Shown here piece after piece: positions 52,059 through 60,665 of a stretch of 64,000 nt of DNA. Source of the DNA: an uncultured Bdellovibrionales bacterium (lineage in GTDB: Bacteria; Bdellovibrionota; Bdellovibrionia; Bdellovibrionales; Bdellovibrionaceae); contig CAIYID010000070.1 in the NCBI GenBank assembly GCA_903926205.1, positions 1-64,000 on the forward strand, in the 5' to 3' direction. Under the pieces are notes generated by a model, which did not search any database, had not been told where the DNA came from, and worked only from the letters and a program-made list of their open reading frames with translations. Numbering within the stretch: position 1 is the stretch's first letter; each line of letters begins with the position of its first letter. A program made the position numbers and the translations under genes.

Positions 52059-53345
52059 GTGATTGAACGTTATACGCGCCCAAAGATGGGTGATATTTGG
52101 AGTGTTGAAAATCGTTTTTCTAAAATGTTAGAAGTGGAAGTGGCGGTGGCAAACGCTCAGGCGGATATGAAAATCATTCCTCGAATGGCCGCGAAAGCTA
52201 TTGCAAGCAAAGGTCATTTCTCAGTCAAGCGCATTAATGAAATTGAAAAAGAAACTAAGCATGATGTGATTGCTTTTGTGAGCAGTGTCGCTGAAAAAAT
52301 TGGAGAATGGGGACGCTTTGTTCACTTCGGTATGACAAGTTCTGATGTTTTGGATACAGCTTTTAGTTTACAGGTGAAGGAAGCAGGTACTGAATTAAAT
52401 TTGAGTTTGGATTTTTTAGAGAAAAGTTTAAAAAGCCTTGCAAAAAAACATGCAGATTCTTTGTGTGTCGGAAGAACGCATGGAATGTTTGCAGAGCCCA
52501 CAACTTTTGGTTTGAAAATGTCAGGTTTTGTCTCTGAATTGGCTCGCAATCGAGCGCGAATCAATCGAGCGCTCGAACAAATGCAAATTTGTAAACTCAG
52601 TGGAGCGGTTGGTACTTATTCAGGTCAGGCCCCAGAAGTTGAGCTTCGGGTGGCAAAAAAATTGAAACTAAAAATTGAGCTTGTTGCAACACAAGTGATT
52701 CCTCGAGATCGGCATGCAGAATTACTTAATGCGGTGGCTTTATTAGGCACTCATTTAGAACGACTTTCTTTAGAACTAAGACATTTACAACGAAGTGAAG
52801 TTGCTGAAGTGACCGAAGGGTTTTCTCGTGGGCAAAAAGGCTCTTCAGCGATGCCACATAAGAAAAATCCAATTTCAGCAGAAAATATCACTGGCGCAGC
52901 AAGGCTTTTGCGTGCATACGCTCAGGCGGCGATGGAGGATGTCGCTCTTTGGCATGAACGGGACATCAGTCATTCCTCCGTTGAACGAATAATATTTCCG
53001 GATGCTTTTATTTTGGTTGATTATGCAGTTCATCGAATGGCGGTATTGATTGATGGTCTCGAGGTGCATAAAAAACAGATGCTGGAAAATATTCGAGCAT
53101 CGCAAGGACAGGTTTTTAGCTCGCAAATACTGTTGGCCTTGGTCGAGAAAGGCCTTGATCGGGAAACAGCCTATTATCATGTTCAAAGACTTTGTCATTC
53201 TCTTGGTAAAGGAGATCAGTTGCAAGAAAGACTGAGCCAAGATCTAGAATTAAAAAAGTTTTTTAAACCAAAAGAAATTTCACAGATTTTTCAAGGTGAT
53301 CGAAATAAAAAACATGTAAAAACAATCATGAAGAGGGTTTTATGA
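52059..53345 (+). CDS. purB: Adenylosuccinate lyase
   Basis: Splits SAICAR and adenylosuccinate to release fumarate. The signature GSSAMPHKKNP lies near residue 265, with the catalytic Ser in the flexible loop; TSSDVLDTAFSLQ is another family block. The start is a GTG at 52059, 3 bases after the unknown oxidoreductase. 428 residues. It overlaps purC by ATGA. Confidence 0.95.
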   Translation: MIERYTRPKMGDIWSVENRFSKMLEVEVAVANAQADMKIIPRMAAKAIASKGHFSVKRINEIEKETKHDVIAFVSSVAEKIGEWGRFVHFGMTSSDVLDTAFSLQVKEAGTELNLSLDFLEKSLKSLAKKHADSLCVGRTHGMFAEPTTFGLKMSGFVSELARNRARINRALEQMQICKLSGAVGTYSGQAPEVELRVAKKLKLKIELVATQVIPRDRHAELLNAVALLGTHLERLSLELRHLQRSEVAEVTEGFSRGQKGSSAMPHKKNPISAENITGAARLLRAYAQAAMEDVALWHERDISHSSVERIIFPDAFILVDYAVHRMAVLIDGLEVHKKQMLENIRASQGQVFSSQILLALVEKGLDRETAYYHVQRLCHSLGKGDQLQERLSQDLELKKFFKPKEISQIFQGDRNKKHVKTIMKRVL

Positions 53346-54079
53346 TAAATTCAGACGGAATGAATGCTGAAGGAAAATTGCTCTATGAAGGAAAAGCGAA
53401 GAGAGTTTTTGCCAGTGGAAAACCTCATATATTACGTGTGGAATTTAAAAATAGTTTAACCGCCTTTAATGCATTAAAAAAAGGCTCCTTTGAAAATAAA
53501 GGTCACATCAATCGAGATATCGCGAGTCTTTTGTTTCAAGAATTAAATAAAGAAGGTATTGCCTCACATTGGATTTCCAATGCCGGGGACGTCGATATGA
53601 TCGTTCACGAGGTGAAAATTATTCCATTAGAAGTTGTTGTGAGAAACACCTTAGCTGGTTCAACAGCAAAAAAATTAGGTATTGCTGAAGGAAATGTTTT
53701 AGCGAAACCTTTAGTTGAATTTTATTACAAAGATGATGCTTTGGCAGATCCATTTGTCAGTGATGATCAAATTCTCATGATGGGTATCGCTACAGAAACT
53801 GAGATTCAGGAACTTAAACTTTTAGCGCAAAAAATCAATCAAACTTTGAAACGTATATTTGCAGTGGCAGAGATCGATTTGATCGATTTTAAAGTGGAGT
53901 TTGGAAAAGATCATCAAGGACGAATTCTCCTCGCAGATGAAATCACACCTGATTGTTGTCGCCTTTGGGATATGAAGACTCAGGAAAAACTTGATAAGGA
54001 TCGTTTTCGTCGAGATTTGGGAAACATCAAAGAAAGTTATGAGGAAGTTCTTCGTCGATTGAAAGGGAAATTATCATGA
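53342..54079 (+). CDS. purC: SAICAR synthetase PurC
   Basis: Ligates aspartate to CAIR. LLYEGKAKRVFASG is the nucleotide-binding start, VEVVVRNTLAGS-like (here PLEVVVRNTLAGS) the central block, and LADEITPDCCRLWD the metal and substrate loop. 245 residues. The start overlaps the purB stop as ATGA. The purE/purK step that makes CAIR is not in the window. Confidence 0.95.
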   Translation: MINSDGMNAEGKLLYEGKAKRVFASGKPHILRVEFKNSLTAFNALKKGSFENKGHINRDIASLLFQELNKEGIASHWISNAGDVDMIVHEVKIIPLEVVVRNTLAGSTAKKLGIAEGNVLAKPLVEFYYKDDALADPFVSDDQILMMGIATETEIQELKLLAQKINQTLKRIFAVAEIDLIDFKVEFGKDHQGRILLADEITPDCCRLWDMKTQEKLDKDRFRRDLGNIKESYEEVLRRLKGKLS

Positions 54080-54327
54080 AAAATTATTTTGGTGTGAAAA
54101 TCATGCCACGAGAAGTGATATTAGATACTCAAGGTCGAGCGATTGAGCAAACCTTGCGACTCAATAAAATCCCCGTTGATGCTTGCCGAGTCGGAAAATT
54201 CATTGAGCTCGAAATTGAGGGCAGTGAAACTGATGCGTTTGCGCGTGCAACAGAAATAGCTAAATCAGTATTGCATAATCCCTTGATTGAAACTTTTGAA
54301 GTATCAAAACTTTTAGTGAGTCGCTGA
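54076..54327 (+). CDS. purS: FGAM synthase subunit PurS
   Basis: An 83-residue subunit that, with PurQ and PurL, forms the three-part FGAM synthase. The VILDTQGRAIEQTL segment and the C-terminal NPLIETFEV block are diagnostic. Its presence means the PurL here is the small type. ATGA overlap with purC and 1 base before purQ. Confidence 0.93.
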   Translation: MKNYFGVKIMPREVILDTQGRAIEQTLRLNKIPVDACRVGKFIELEIEGSETDAFARATEIAKSVLHNPLIETFEVSKLLVSR

Positions 54328-54328
54328 G

Positions 54329-54979
54329 ATGAAAAAAACTGCTGGAAAAATTGGTGTGGTTCGATTTCCTGGATCGAACTGTGACCAAGATGTGTATCAG
54401 TTTGTCGCAGAAAAGAATTACACTCCAGAATATCTTTGGCATCTCGATCATTTTGATTTGAAAGATTATCTTGCACTGCTTTTACCAGGCGGATTTAGTT
54501 ATGGTGATTATTTGAGATCCGGTGCGCTTTCCGCACGTAGTCCTGTGATGAATTCTGTCAGAGAATTTGCGAATCGTGGCGGTCCAATATTAGGGATATG
54601 TAATGGTTTTCAAGTTCTAGCTGAGTCAGGTCTACTTCCTGGAGCTTTAGTTAAAAATGCAAGGCTTCGGTTTATTGATGATTGGGTGAACTTAAAAGTA
54701 GAAAACGCTAATCCCTTTTGGGCGAAAAACTGGACGGGTGATAAAATGTATTTACCCATTGCTCATGGAGATGGACGTTACTATGCACCAGCTGATGATT
54801 TGAAAAAAATTGAGGATGGTGATCAAATTTGGCTGAGGTACGTAGAAAATCCCAATGGCTCATTGTTAAATATTGCTGGAGTTATGAATCAGAAAAAAAA
54901 TGTAGCGGGTCTTATGCCCCACCCGGAGCGTGCGATCTTTGACTGGATGGGCAGTGTTGATGGCTGGAGTTTCTTATGA
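54329..54979 (+). CDS. purQ: FGAM synthase glutaminase subunit PurQ
   Basis: Class I glutamine amidotransferase that supplies ammonia to PurL. The nucleophile is the Cys in ILGICNGFQVL; the His and Glu of the triad are in MPHPERAI. VVRFPGSNCD at the start is typical. 216 residues. It follows purS immediately and overlaps purL by ATGA. Confidence 0.95.
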   Translation: MKKTAGKIGVVRFPGSNCDQDVYQFVAEKNYTPEYLWHLDHFDLKDYLALLLPGGFSYGDYLRSGALSARSPVMNSVREFANRGGPILGICNGFQVLAESGLLPGALVKNARLRFIDDWVNLKVENANPFWAKNWTGDKMYLPIAHGDGRYYAPADDLKKIEDGDQIWLRYVENPNGSLLNIAGVMNQKKNVAGLMPHPERAIFDWMGSVDGWSFL

Positions 54980-57261
54980 ATCAAGAAAATCAAAAAATCG
55001 AACTACAAAAGCGCCTTAAACATTATCGTATTTCTGTCGCAGAATATGAAATGATAAAATCTCTTTTAGGGCGAGAGCCAAAACCAATTGAATGGCCACT
55101 TTTTTCAGCTCTTTGGAGTGAACATTGCTCTTATAAAAGTTCACGAATGCATTTGAAGAAATTTGGTAAAACACTGAATGCCTCAGTGCTTAATGCTGCC
55201 GGAGAAAATGCAGGTGTTGTTGATCTTGGGTATGACGAGCGAATTGTTTTTAAAATGGAGTCACACAATCATCCTAGTTTTATCGAGCCCTATCAAGGTG
55301 CGGCCACAGGAGTGGGTGGAATTCTTCGCGATATTTTCACGATGGGTGCGAGACCTATCGCTCTAGCAGATTATTTGTGCTTTGGCGAGATCAGCGTCAC
55401 GCCTATCGGCTTGCAGGAAACGCCCATCGGCTTGCAAAAGTCGACGGCTGGCTCCGAAACGTCTACGACTGGGAATCGAATGGGATTTTTGGTTGATGGA
55501 GTGGTTCGTGGTATTGGTGGCTATGGAAATTCCGTGGGAGTTCCCACTGTCACAGGACAAACTAATTTTGATAAATCCTATGATAAAAATATTTTAGTGA
55601 ATGCTATGGCTGTGGGACTTTTGCGTCCGGGAGAAAAAGTGGCTTTGAGTGCCGCCAAAGGCCCAGGAAATCTAGTGGTTTATGTTGGAGCTAAAACAGG
55701 CAAAGATGGTGTTCATGGTGCGGCCATGGCGAGTGAGTCCTTTGATGAAAACTCCGAAGCAAAAAAACCCAATGTTCAAATCGGGGATCCTTATTTTGAA
55801 AAACTTTTGATTGAATCTTGTCTGGAAGTTTTAAAGAAAGACTTGGTTGTTTCCATTCAAGACATGGGTGCAGCTGGATTAACAAGCTCAAGTTTTGAAA
55901 TGGCCTCCAAGGGTAATGTGGGTATGAGTTTGAAGCTTGATCAAGTTCCAATCAGAGATTCTTCCATTCAACCAGAAGAAATTTTACTCTCAGAATCTCA
56001 AGAGCGAATGCTTTTGATTTGTGAACCCAAAAAAATTCAAGTTCTTCAAAGTGAATTCGAAAAGTGGGGCTTGGACGCCGTAGTTGTTGGTGAAGTTTTA
56101 CAAGAAAGAAAAATTGAGCTTTGGTGGAAGGGTGAACTTCTGACAAGTATTGATCCTTATCCCTTGGTGGAAAATGCTCCGATGTATGATCGAACTTTTA
56201 GGGCTTGGACAGCAAAAAACAAGGTGATTGATAAATCCCAGCTACAAAATGAAGATATATCAAAGAAAAAATACACGGAAAAGTTGTTTGGTCATGTCCA
56301 ATTCACCAGTCGTAAAAACATCTATCGCCAGTATGATCAACGGGTGGGACTTAATACCGTGCGAGGAGCAGATCATGATGTGGCAATTCTAAGACTTCCT
56401 GATTCTGGACGTGCTTTGGGGGTCGCTGTTGGTTGTCGGCCTCATTTAATGAAGATGGATGCCAGAATAGGTGCTCAGGATGCCGTTTATTATCCAGCTT
56501 TGCAATTAGCACTTCGAGGCATTAAAGTGGTGGCTTTGACGGATTGTTTAAATTTTGGAAATCCGGAACGCCCAGAAATTATGTCCGAATTTGTGGCGAG
56601 TGTTGATGCGATCACGGAATCCAGTTTGAAGCTAAAAGCTCCGGTGATCAGTGGCAATGTGAGCTTTTATAATGAGACTCTGGGTGAAAATATTATTTCC
56701 ACCCCTGCGATGGGATTAGTCGGTTTGGGTCCTGAAGACGCCTCGTTTATTAATGGCGGTCAGATTCCTCAAGATGTTTTTCAACATTCAGGAAATTCAG
56801 TTTATTTAGTTTCAAGTGCAAAAGTTTTTATTGGTGAAATTTCAAAATCGCAGTTTCAATATTTTGGAGAGCCAGATTTGAATGCCTGGACAGAGTTAGT
56901 CGATGCGTTCACAGCATTGACTCGAAAAGTAGAGATTTCAGCAAGTCAGATGGTGGGTCGAGGTGGTCTTGGTTGGACTTTGGCACAAATGAGTTTAGGT
57001 AATTATGGCTATAAAGGGGCTTTTGCTATTTCATCAAATGAGCTTTGGCAAGAGACTCTTTATCAAGCGGTTTTTGAAGTGAATGAAACTGAGAGCAAAA
57101 AGTTTGAGATTTTCTTTCAGAATAATAAAATTGAATTTAAAAAAATTGGTGAAGTTCAAGCTGATATTTTAGCCTTAAATGATGGAACTTCTTTCAATTT
57201 AAAAGAATGTAAAAAATCTTATGAATTAGGATTGAGAGGCTCGATTGAAAACTTGGCGTGA
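54976..57261 (+). CDS. purL: FGAM synthase subunit PurL, with a small insertion
   Basis: ATP-dependent FGAM synthase catalytic subunit, about 761 residues (the small type that works with PurS and PurQ). SALWSEHCSYKSS, FKMESHNHPSFIEPYQG and the GVGGILRDIFTMGARP block are conserved. After LCFGEI (about residue 139) about 27 residues not found in relatives are inserted, with an imperfect 7-residue duplication, TPIGLQE and TPIGLQK. Then the normal MGFLVDGVVRGIGGYGN block resumes. This loop is at the edge of the first domain. The end overlaps purF by 17 bases. Confidence 0.95.
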   Translation: MNQENQKIELQKRLKHYRISVAEYEMIKSLLGREPKPIEWPLFSALWSEHCSYKSSRMHLKKFGKTLNASVLNAAGENAGVVDLGYDERIVFKMESHNHPSFIEPYQGAATGVGGILRDIFTMGARPIALADYLCFGEISVTPIGLQETPIGLQKSTAGSETSTTGNRMGFLVDGVVRGIGGYGNSVGVPTVTGQTNFDKSYDKNILVNAMAVGLLRPGEKVALSAAKGPGNLVVYVGAKTGKDGVHGAAMASESFDENSEAKKPNVQIGDPYFEKLLIESCLEVLKKDLVVSIQDMGAAGLTSSSFEMASKGNVGMSLKLDQVPIRDSSIQPEEILLSESQERMLLICEPKKIQVLQSEFEKWGLDAVVVGEVLQERKIELWWKGELLTSIDPYPLVENAPMYDRTFRAWTAKNKVIDKSQLQNEDISKKKYTEKLFGHVQFTSRKNIYRQYDQRVGLNTVRGADHDVAILRLPDSGRALGVAVGCRPHLMKMDARIGAQDAVYYPALQLALRGIKVVALTDCLNFGNPERPEIMSEFVASVDAITESSLKLKAPVISGNVSFYNETLGENIISTPAMGLVGLGPEDASFINGGQIPQDVFQHSGNSVYLVSSAKVFIGEISKSQFQYFGEPDLNAWTELVDAFTALTRKVEISASQMVGRGGLGWTLAQMSLGNYGYKGAFAISSNELWQETLYQAVFEVNETESKKFEIFFQNNKIEFKKIGEVQADILALNDGTSFNLKECKKSYELGLRGSIENLA
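55399..55440 (+). repeat. Two tandem 21-base units inside purL
   Basis: ACGCCTATCGGCTTGCAGGAA is followed directly by an imperfect copy (17 of 21 bases match) encoding TPIGLQE and TPIGLQK. The units and the 35 bases after them are more GC-rich than the surrounding gene. They lie in the PurL insertion. Confidence 0.8.
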
Positions 57262-58660
57262 AGAATGTGCGGTTTTTGGAGCTTGGAATCATGAAGAAGC
57301 AGCTAGATTGGCTTATCTGGGACTCTATGCTATGCAACACCGTGGGCAAGAGTCAGCTGGGATTGTTTCCTTGCATGCAGGAGAACATCGTGTTCATAAA
57401 GGTCTAGGTTTGGTCGTCGATGTCTTTAAAGAGCCAGAGTTGTGCGAGTTAAAAGGTCGAGTTTCAATCGGTCATGTTCGCTACTCGACCACTGGTGAAA
57501 ATCGCATTGTGAATGCTCAACCCATGGTGGCAGGTTTGTTGAATGGACCAGTGGCCATTGCTCACAATGGAAATTTAGTGAATGCCAAAATAATAAGAAA
57601 AAAACTTCAGGCGCAAGGAGCTATTTTCCAAGGAACCAATGATACTGAATGTGTTTTGCATCTGATTTCGCATATTTCTTCCGATGACTTCGTCACTTCC
57701 GTGAAGTCGGTTTTACCTCAGCTAGAAGGCGCTTTTAGTTTTGTTTTTCTGTCTCATCGAGAAATGGTGTGCGTTCGAGATCGTTATGGATTTCGTCCTT
57801 TAGTTCTAGGAAAAAAGAAAAATGATCAAGGTGAAGATGCTTGGGTTGTGGCCAGTGAGACCTGTGCTTTTGATTTAATAGATGCTCAGTACGTGCGTGA
57901 AATTGAACCTGGTGAAATTTTTTGGGTGGATGAAAAAGGAGCGCATTCAGAAAAATGGACACATTCGATACATTCAGCAAAATGTGTCTTTGAACATGTG
58001 TATTTTTCGCGTCCTGATTCAGTGGTTTTTGGTCAAAGTGTTTATGAGTCGCGGAAAGCCTTTGGCCGATGGTTAGCAAAAGAAAGTGGAGTGGCTGCAG
58101 ATGTTGTTATTCCAGTTCCTGATAGTGGAGTGCCTGCGGCAATTGGTTATTCAGCTGAAAGTGGAATCCCTTTTGAGTTTGGAATAATTCGAAATCATTA
58201 TGTGGGGCGAACTTTTATTCAACCGCATCAATCCGTCAGAGATATTGGAGTTAAAATTAAGTTGAACCCTCAACGAGCTGTTTTATCAGGTAAAAAGGTG
58301 ATTGTAGTGGATGATTCTTTGGTCAGAGGAACCACCTCTCAAAAAATTGTTCGATTGATTCGTCAAGCGGGAGCTAAGGAGATTCATGTGAGAATCGCCA
58401 GTCCTCCCACAGTAGGACCCTGTTACTATGGAGTCGACACTCCGCAAAAATCCCAATTGATCGCAGCACATCAAAGTCTGGAAGAAATTAGAGCTTTTAT
58501 CGAGGCAGACAGCTTGGCCTACCTCTCTCTGGATGGTCTTTTTTCAGCCGTGGGCGAAGGTCGAGAAGAAGGTCGAGAAAATAACGCTCTAAAAAATAAA
58601 GAAAAATCTTACTGTGCAGCTTGTTTCAATGGGGAATATCCGACACCCTTATTTGAGTAG
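57245..58660 (+). CDS. purF: Amidophosphoribosyltransferase PurF
   Basis: First committed step of purine synthesis: PRPP to phosphoribosylamine. The start is TTG at 57245 with AGAGG five bases upstream, giving seven residues before Cys8 (EECAVFG), the nucleophile exposed after processing. VRYSTTGENRIVNAQP is the glutaminase channel and IVVDDSLVRGTTS the PRPP loop. Two Cys near the C-terminus (CAAC) resemble the Fe-S-type end. 471 residues. It is the last pur gene. Confidence 0.94.
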   Translation: MKTWREECAVFGAWNHEEAARLAYLGLYAMQHRGQESAGIVSLHAGEHRVHKGLGLVVDVFKEPELCELKGRVSIGHVRYSTTGENRIVNAQPMVAGLLNGPVAIAHNGNLVNAKIIRKKLQAQGAIFQGTNDTECVLHLISHISSDDFVTSVKSVLPQLEGAFSFVFLSHREMVCVRDRYGFRPLVLGKKKNDQGEDAWVVASETCAFDLIDAQYVREIEPGEIFWVDEKGAHSEKWTHSIHSAKCVFEHVYFSRPDSVVFGQSVYESRKAFGRWLAKESGVAADVVIPVPDSGVPAAIGYSAESGIPFEFGIIRNHYVGRTFIQPHQSVRDIGVKIKLNPQRAVLSGKKVIVVDDSLVRGTTSQKIVRLIRQAGAKEIHVRIASPPTVGPCYYGVDTPQKSQLIAAHQSLEEIRAFIEADSLAYLSLDGLFSAVGEGREEGRENNALKNKEKSYCAACFNGEYPTPLFE

Positions 58661-58667
58661 GTGAAAT

Positions 58668-59612
58668 ATGGTAAAATGGGAAAAGTTACAGCCGGGCGAC
58701 GTGATTGATATTATTGCTCCTGGTTATCCAACAAAACCGGAAATTATTGAGGCGGGAAAAATTATTTTGCAAGAGCGAGGCTATATTCCTCGAGTTCCTG
58801 CTGATATTTTGTCGCCACAATTTTTTCATTCAAATTCTGATGAAGCACGTTTTGCACAAGCGAAAAAAGCTTTGCTCGCAAAAGATTCGAAAGCTATTTG
58901 GTGTTTACGCGGAGGTTATGGCTCCAATCGACTATTGCCCGAATTAGCAAAAATAAAAAAACCAAATCGTGCGAAAATTTTCATTGGAATTAGCGATGTC
59001 ACTTCGCTTCATTTATTTTTGAACCAAAATTGGAAGTGGTGCACATTGCATGCAACACTTTTGGATCGATTAGCAGAAAATCGAATTGATGCGGTTTTAG
59101 CGCAAGAAATTTTTGATATTATTAACGGCAAAAAACATGAAATGCTTTTCACCGGCTTAAAACCTCTGAACGCGCGAGCAGAGAAAACTAAAAAACACCA
59201 GGCAAGAATAGTTGGTGGAAATTTAACGACTTTGCAATGTTCAATAGGAACTCCATGGGCTCTAAAAACAAGTGGAGAATTTTTATTTTTAGAAGATCTT
59301 GGGGAACGTGGTTATCGTATCGATCGAATGCTGGTGCATTTGAAACAGGCCGGTCGATTGAAAAACTGTGAAGGTATCTTACTTGGTCATTTCACCGGCG
59401 GAGACGAGCCTCTTAGTCCTGAAGGAACCACATCCAACCGTGTGCATGAAGCTTTGCAAAGATTTGCAGATGAAAATCCAAATTTACCTGTTTGGTCTGG
59501 GATTGAATCTGGTCACGGTGAACTTCTACGCACTTTGCCTTTTGGGACACCCGCCACCATCGTTCAAAAAAATGGAGAAATTTCATTGAACGTTGAAACA
59601 GGTAGTCGATGA
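58668..59612 (+). CDS. LD-carboxypeptidase (S66 family)
   Basis: A 314-residue serine peptidase that removes the terminal D-Ala from murein tetrapeptide in peptidoglycan recycling. The nucleophile Ser86 lies in RGGYGSNR, the Glu in LEDLGERGYRID, and the His in ESGHGE. No signal peptide, so cytoplasmic like LdcA. It begins 7 bases after purF and overlaps the next gene by ATGA. Confidence 0.9.
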   Translation: MVKWEKLQPGDVIDIIAPGYPTKPEIIEAGKIILQERGYIPRVPADILSPQFFHSNSDEARFAQAKKALLAKDSKAIWCLRGGYGSNRLLPELAKIKKPNRAKIFIGISDVTSLHLFLNQNWKWCTLHATLLDRLAENRIDAVLAQEIFDIINGKKHEMLFTGLKPLNARAEKTKKHQARIVGGNLTTLQCSIGTPWALKTSGEFLFLEDLGERGYRIDRMLVHLKQAGRLKNCEGILLGHFTGGDEPLSPEGTTSNRVHEALQRFADENPNLPVWSGIESGHGELLRTLPFGTPATIVQKNGEISLNVETGSR

Positions 59613-60664
59613 GACAATCTGTTTTTGAAGAAAGATTAACAAAACAAATTCGTGAAAGTTTGCCTGGAGCTGCCCCTGGTGTGATGGTGCAAATCTATCA
59701 AAATGGACGAAAAGTCTGTGATATTGCTGTGGGCGACACTTATGCCTATTATGATTTAGCCTCACTCACTAAAATTATTTTCACCACTCAAGCGATGATA
59801 AAATCATTTTCAGAAGGTAAGTGGAATTCAACGACCAAAGTCAGAGACATTTTAAAGTGGTTTCCTCATGAAGAAACTTTAGTCACTGATCTTCTTAATC
59901 ATTCGAGTGGACTCGTGTGGTGGCTGCCATTTTATAAAGATATTGATTTAAATTTGAGCCATGAAGATCGTTGGAAAAAATTGCAAGAAATGATTGAGAA
60001 AGCTCCTTTGGAAAAACAAGAAAATAGTGTTTATTCTGATGTGGGTTTTCTTGTTTTGACCTATTTTTTGGAAGAAATTTACCAAAAGCCCTTGATTGAA
60101 ATATGGAATGAGTTGAAAGAATTTTTTTATCCACGATTGTCTTTCGAGTTTCATCCGGACAATAAACCAAAGTTTTCTTCAAAACTTTATGCTCCGACGG
60201 AAAAATGCCCTTGGCGAGGCCGAGTGATTCAAGGTGAAGTGCATGATGAGAATAGTTGGGCCTTAGGAGGAGTTACGACTCACGCCGGACTTTTTGGAAG
60301 TGTGGATGATGTGGGTTGGTTTGGACTTTTTATTCGAGGTCAACTGCAAGGAATTTCTCGTACTTTGATCAAACAAAAAACGGCACAATATTTTGCTCAA
60401 AGATCTTTGCGTTTAGGTAAAGGAGATTGGGCTTTGGGTTATATGATGCCAACCCGAGGACAGTCGAGTTCTGGTGACTATTTCTCTCCTTACTCCATTG
60501 GACACACGGGATTTACTGGGACAAGTTTCTGGTATGATCCCGCACAGGATTTAGTGGTTGTTATTCTTTCAAATCGATTGGCCTTCGGACGAGAGATTGA
60601 AGACTTTAAAAAAATGCGTCCGCAAATTCATAACTGGATTGTTGAAGGACTGAGGCGGAGTTAA
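59609..60664 (+). CDS. Serine hydrolase of the beta-lactamase/PBP4B-like family
   Basis: A 351-residue protein with the SxxK motif SLTK at 52-55 (nucleophile Ser52), the second motif in NHSSGLVWW and an HTG variant of KTG (GHTGFTGTSFW). No signal peptide is visible, so it should be cytoplasmic, unlike most relatives. Place between the LD-carboxypeptidase and Mpl suggests a role in peptide cleavage during wall recycling (inference). It overlaps the previous gene as ATGA. Confidence 0.78.
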   Translation: MRQSVFEERLTKQIRESLPGAAPGVMVQIYQNGRKVCDIAVGDTYAYYDLASLTKIIFTTQAMIKSFSEGKWNSTTKVRDILKWFPHEETLVTDLLNHSSGLVWWLPFYKDIDLNLSHEDRWKKLQEMIEKAPLEKQENSVYSDVGFLVLTYFLEEIYQKPLIEIWNELKEFFYPRLSFEFHPDNKPKFSSKLYAPTEKCPWRGRVIQGEVHDENSWALGGVTTHAGLFGSVDDVGWFGLFIRGQLQGISRTLIKQKTAQYFAQRSLRLGKGDWALGYMMPTRGQSSSGDYFSPYSIGHTGFTGTSFWYDPAQDLVVVILSNRLAFGREIEDFKKMRPQIHNWIVEGLRRS

Positions 60665-60665
60665 C

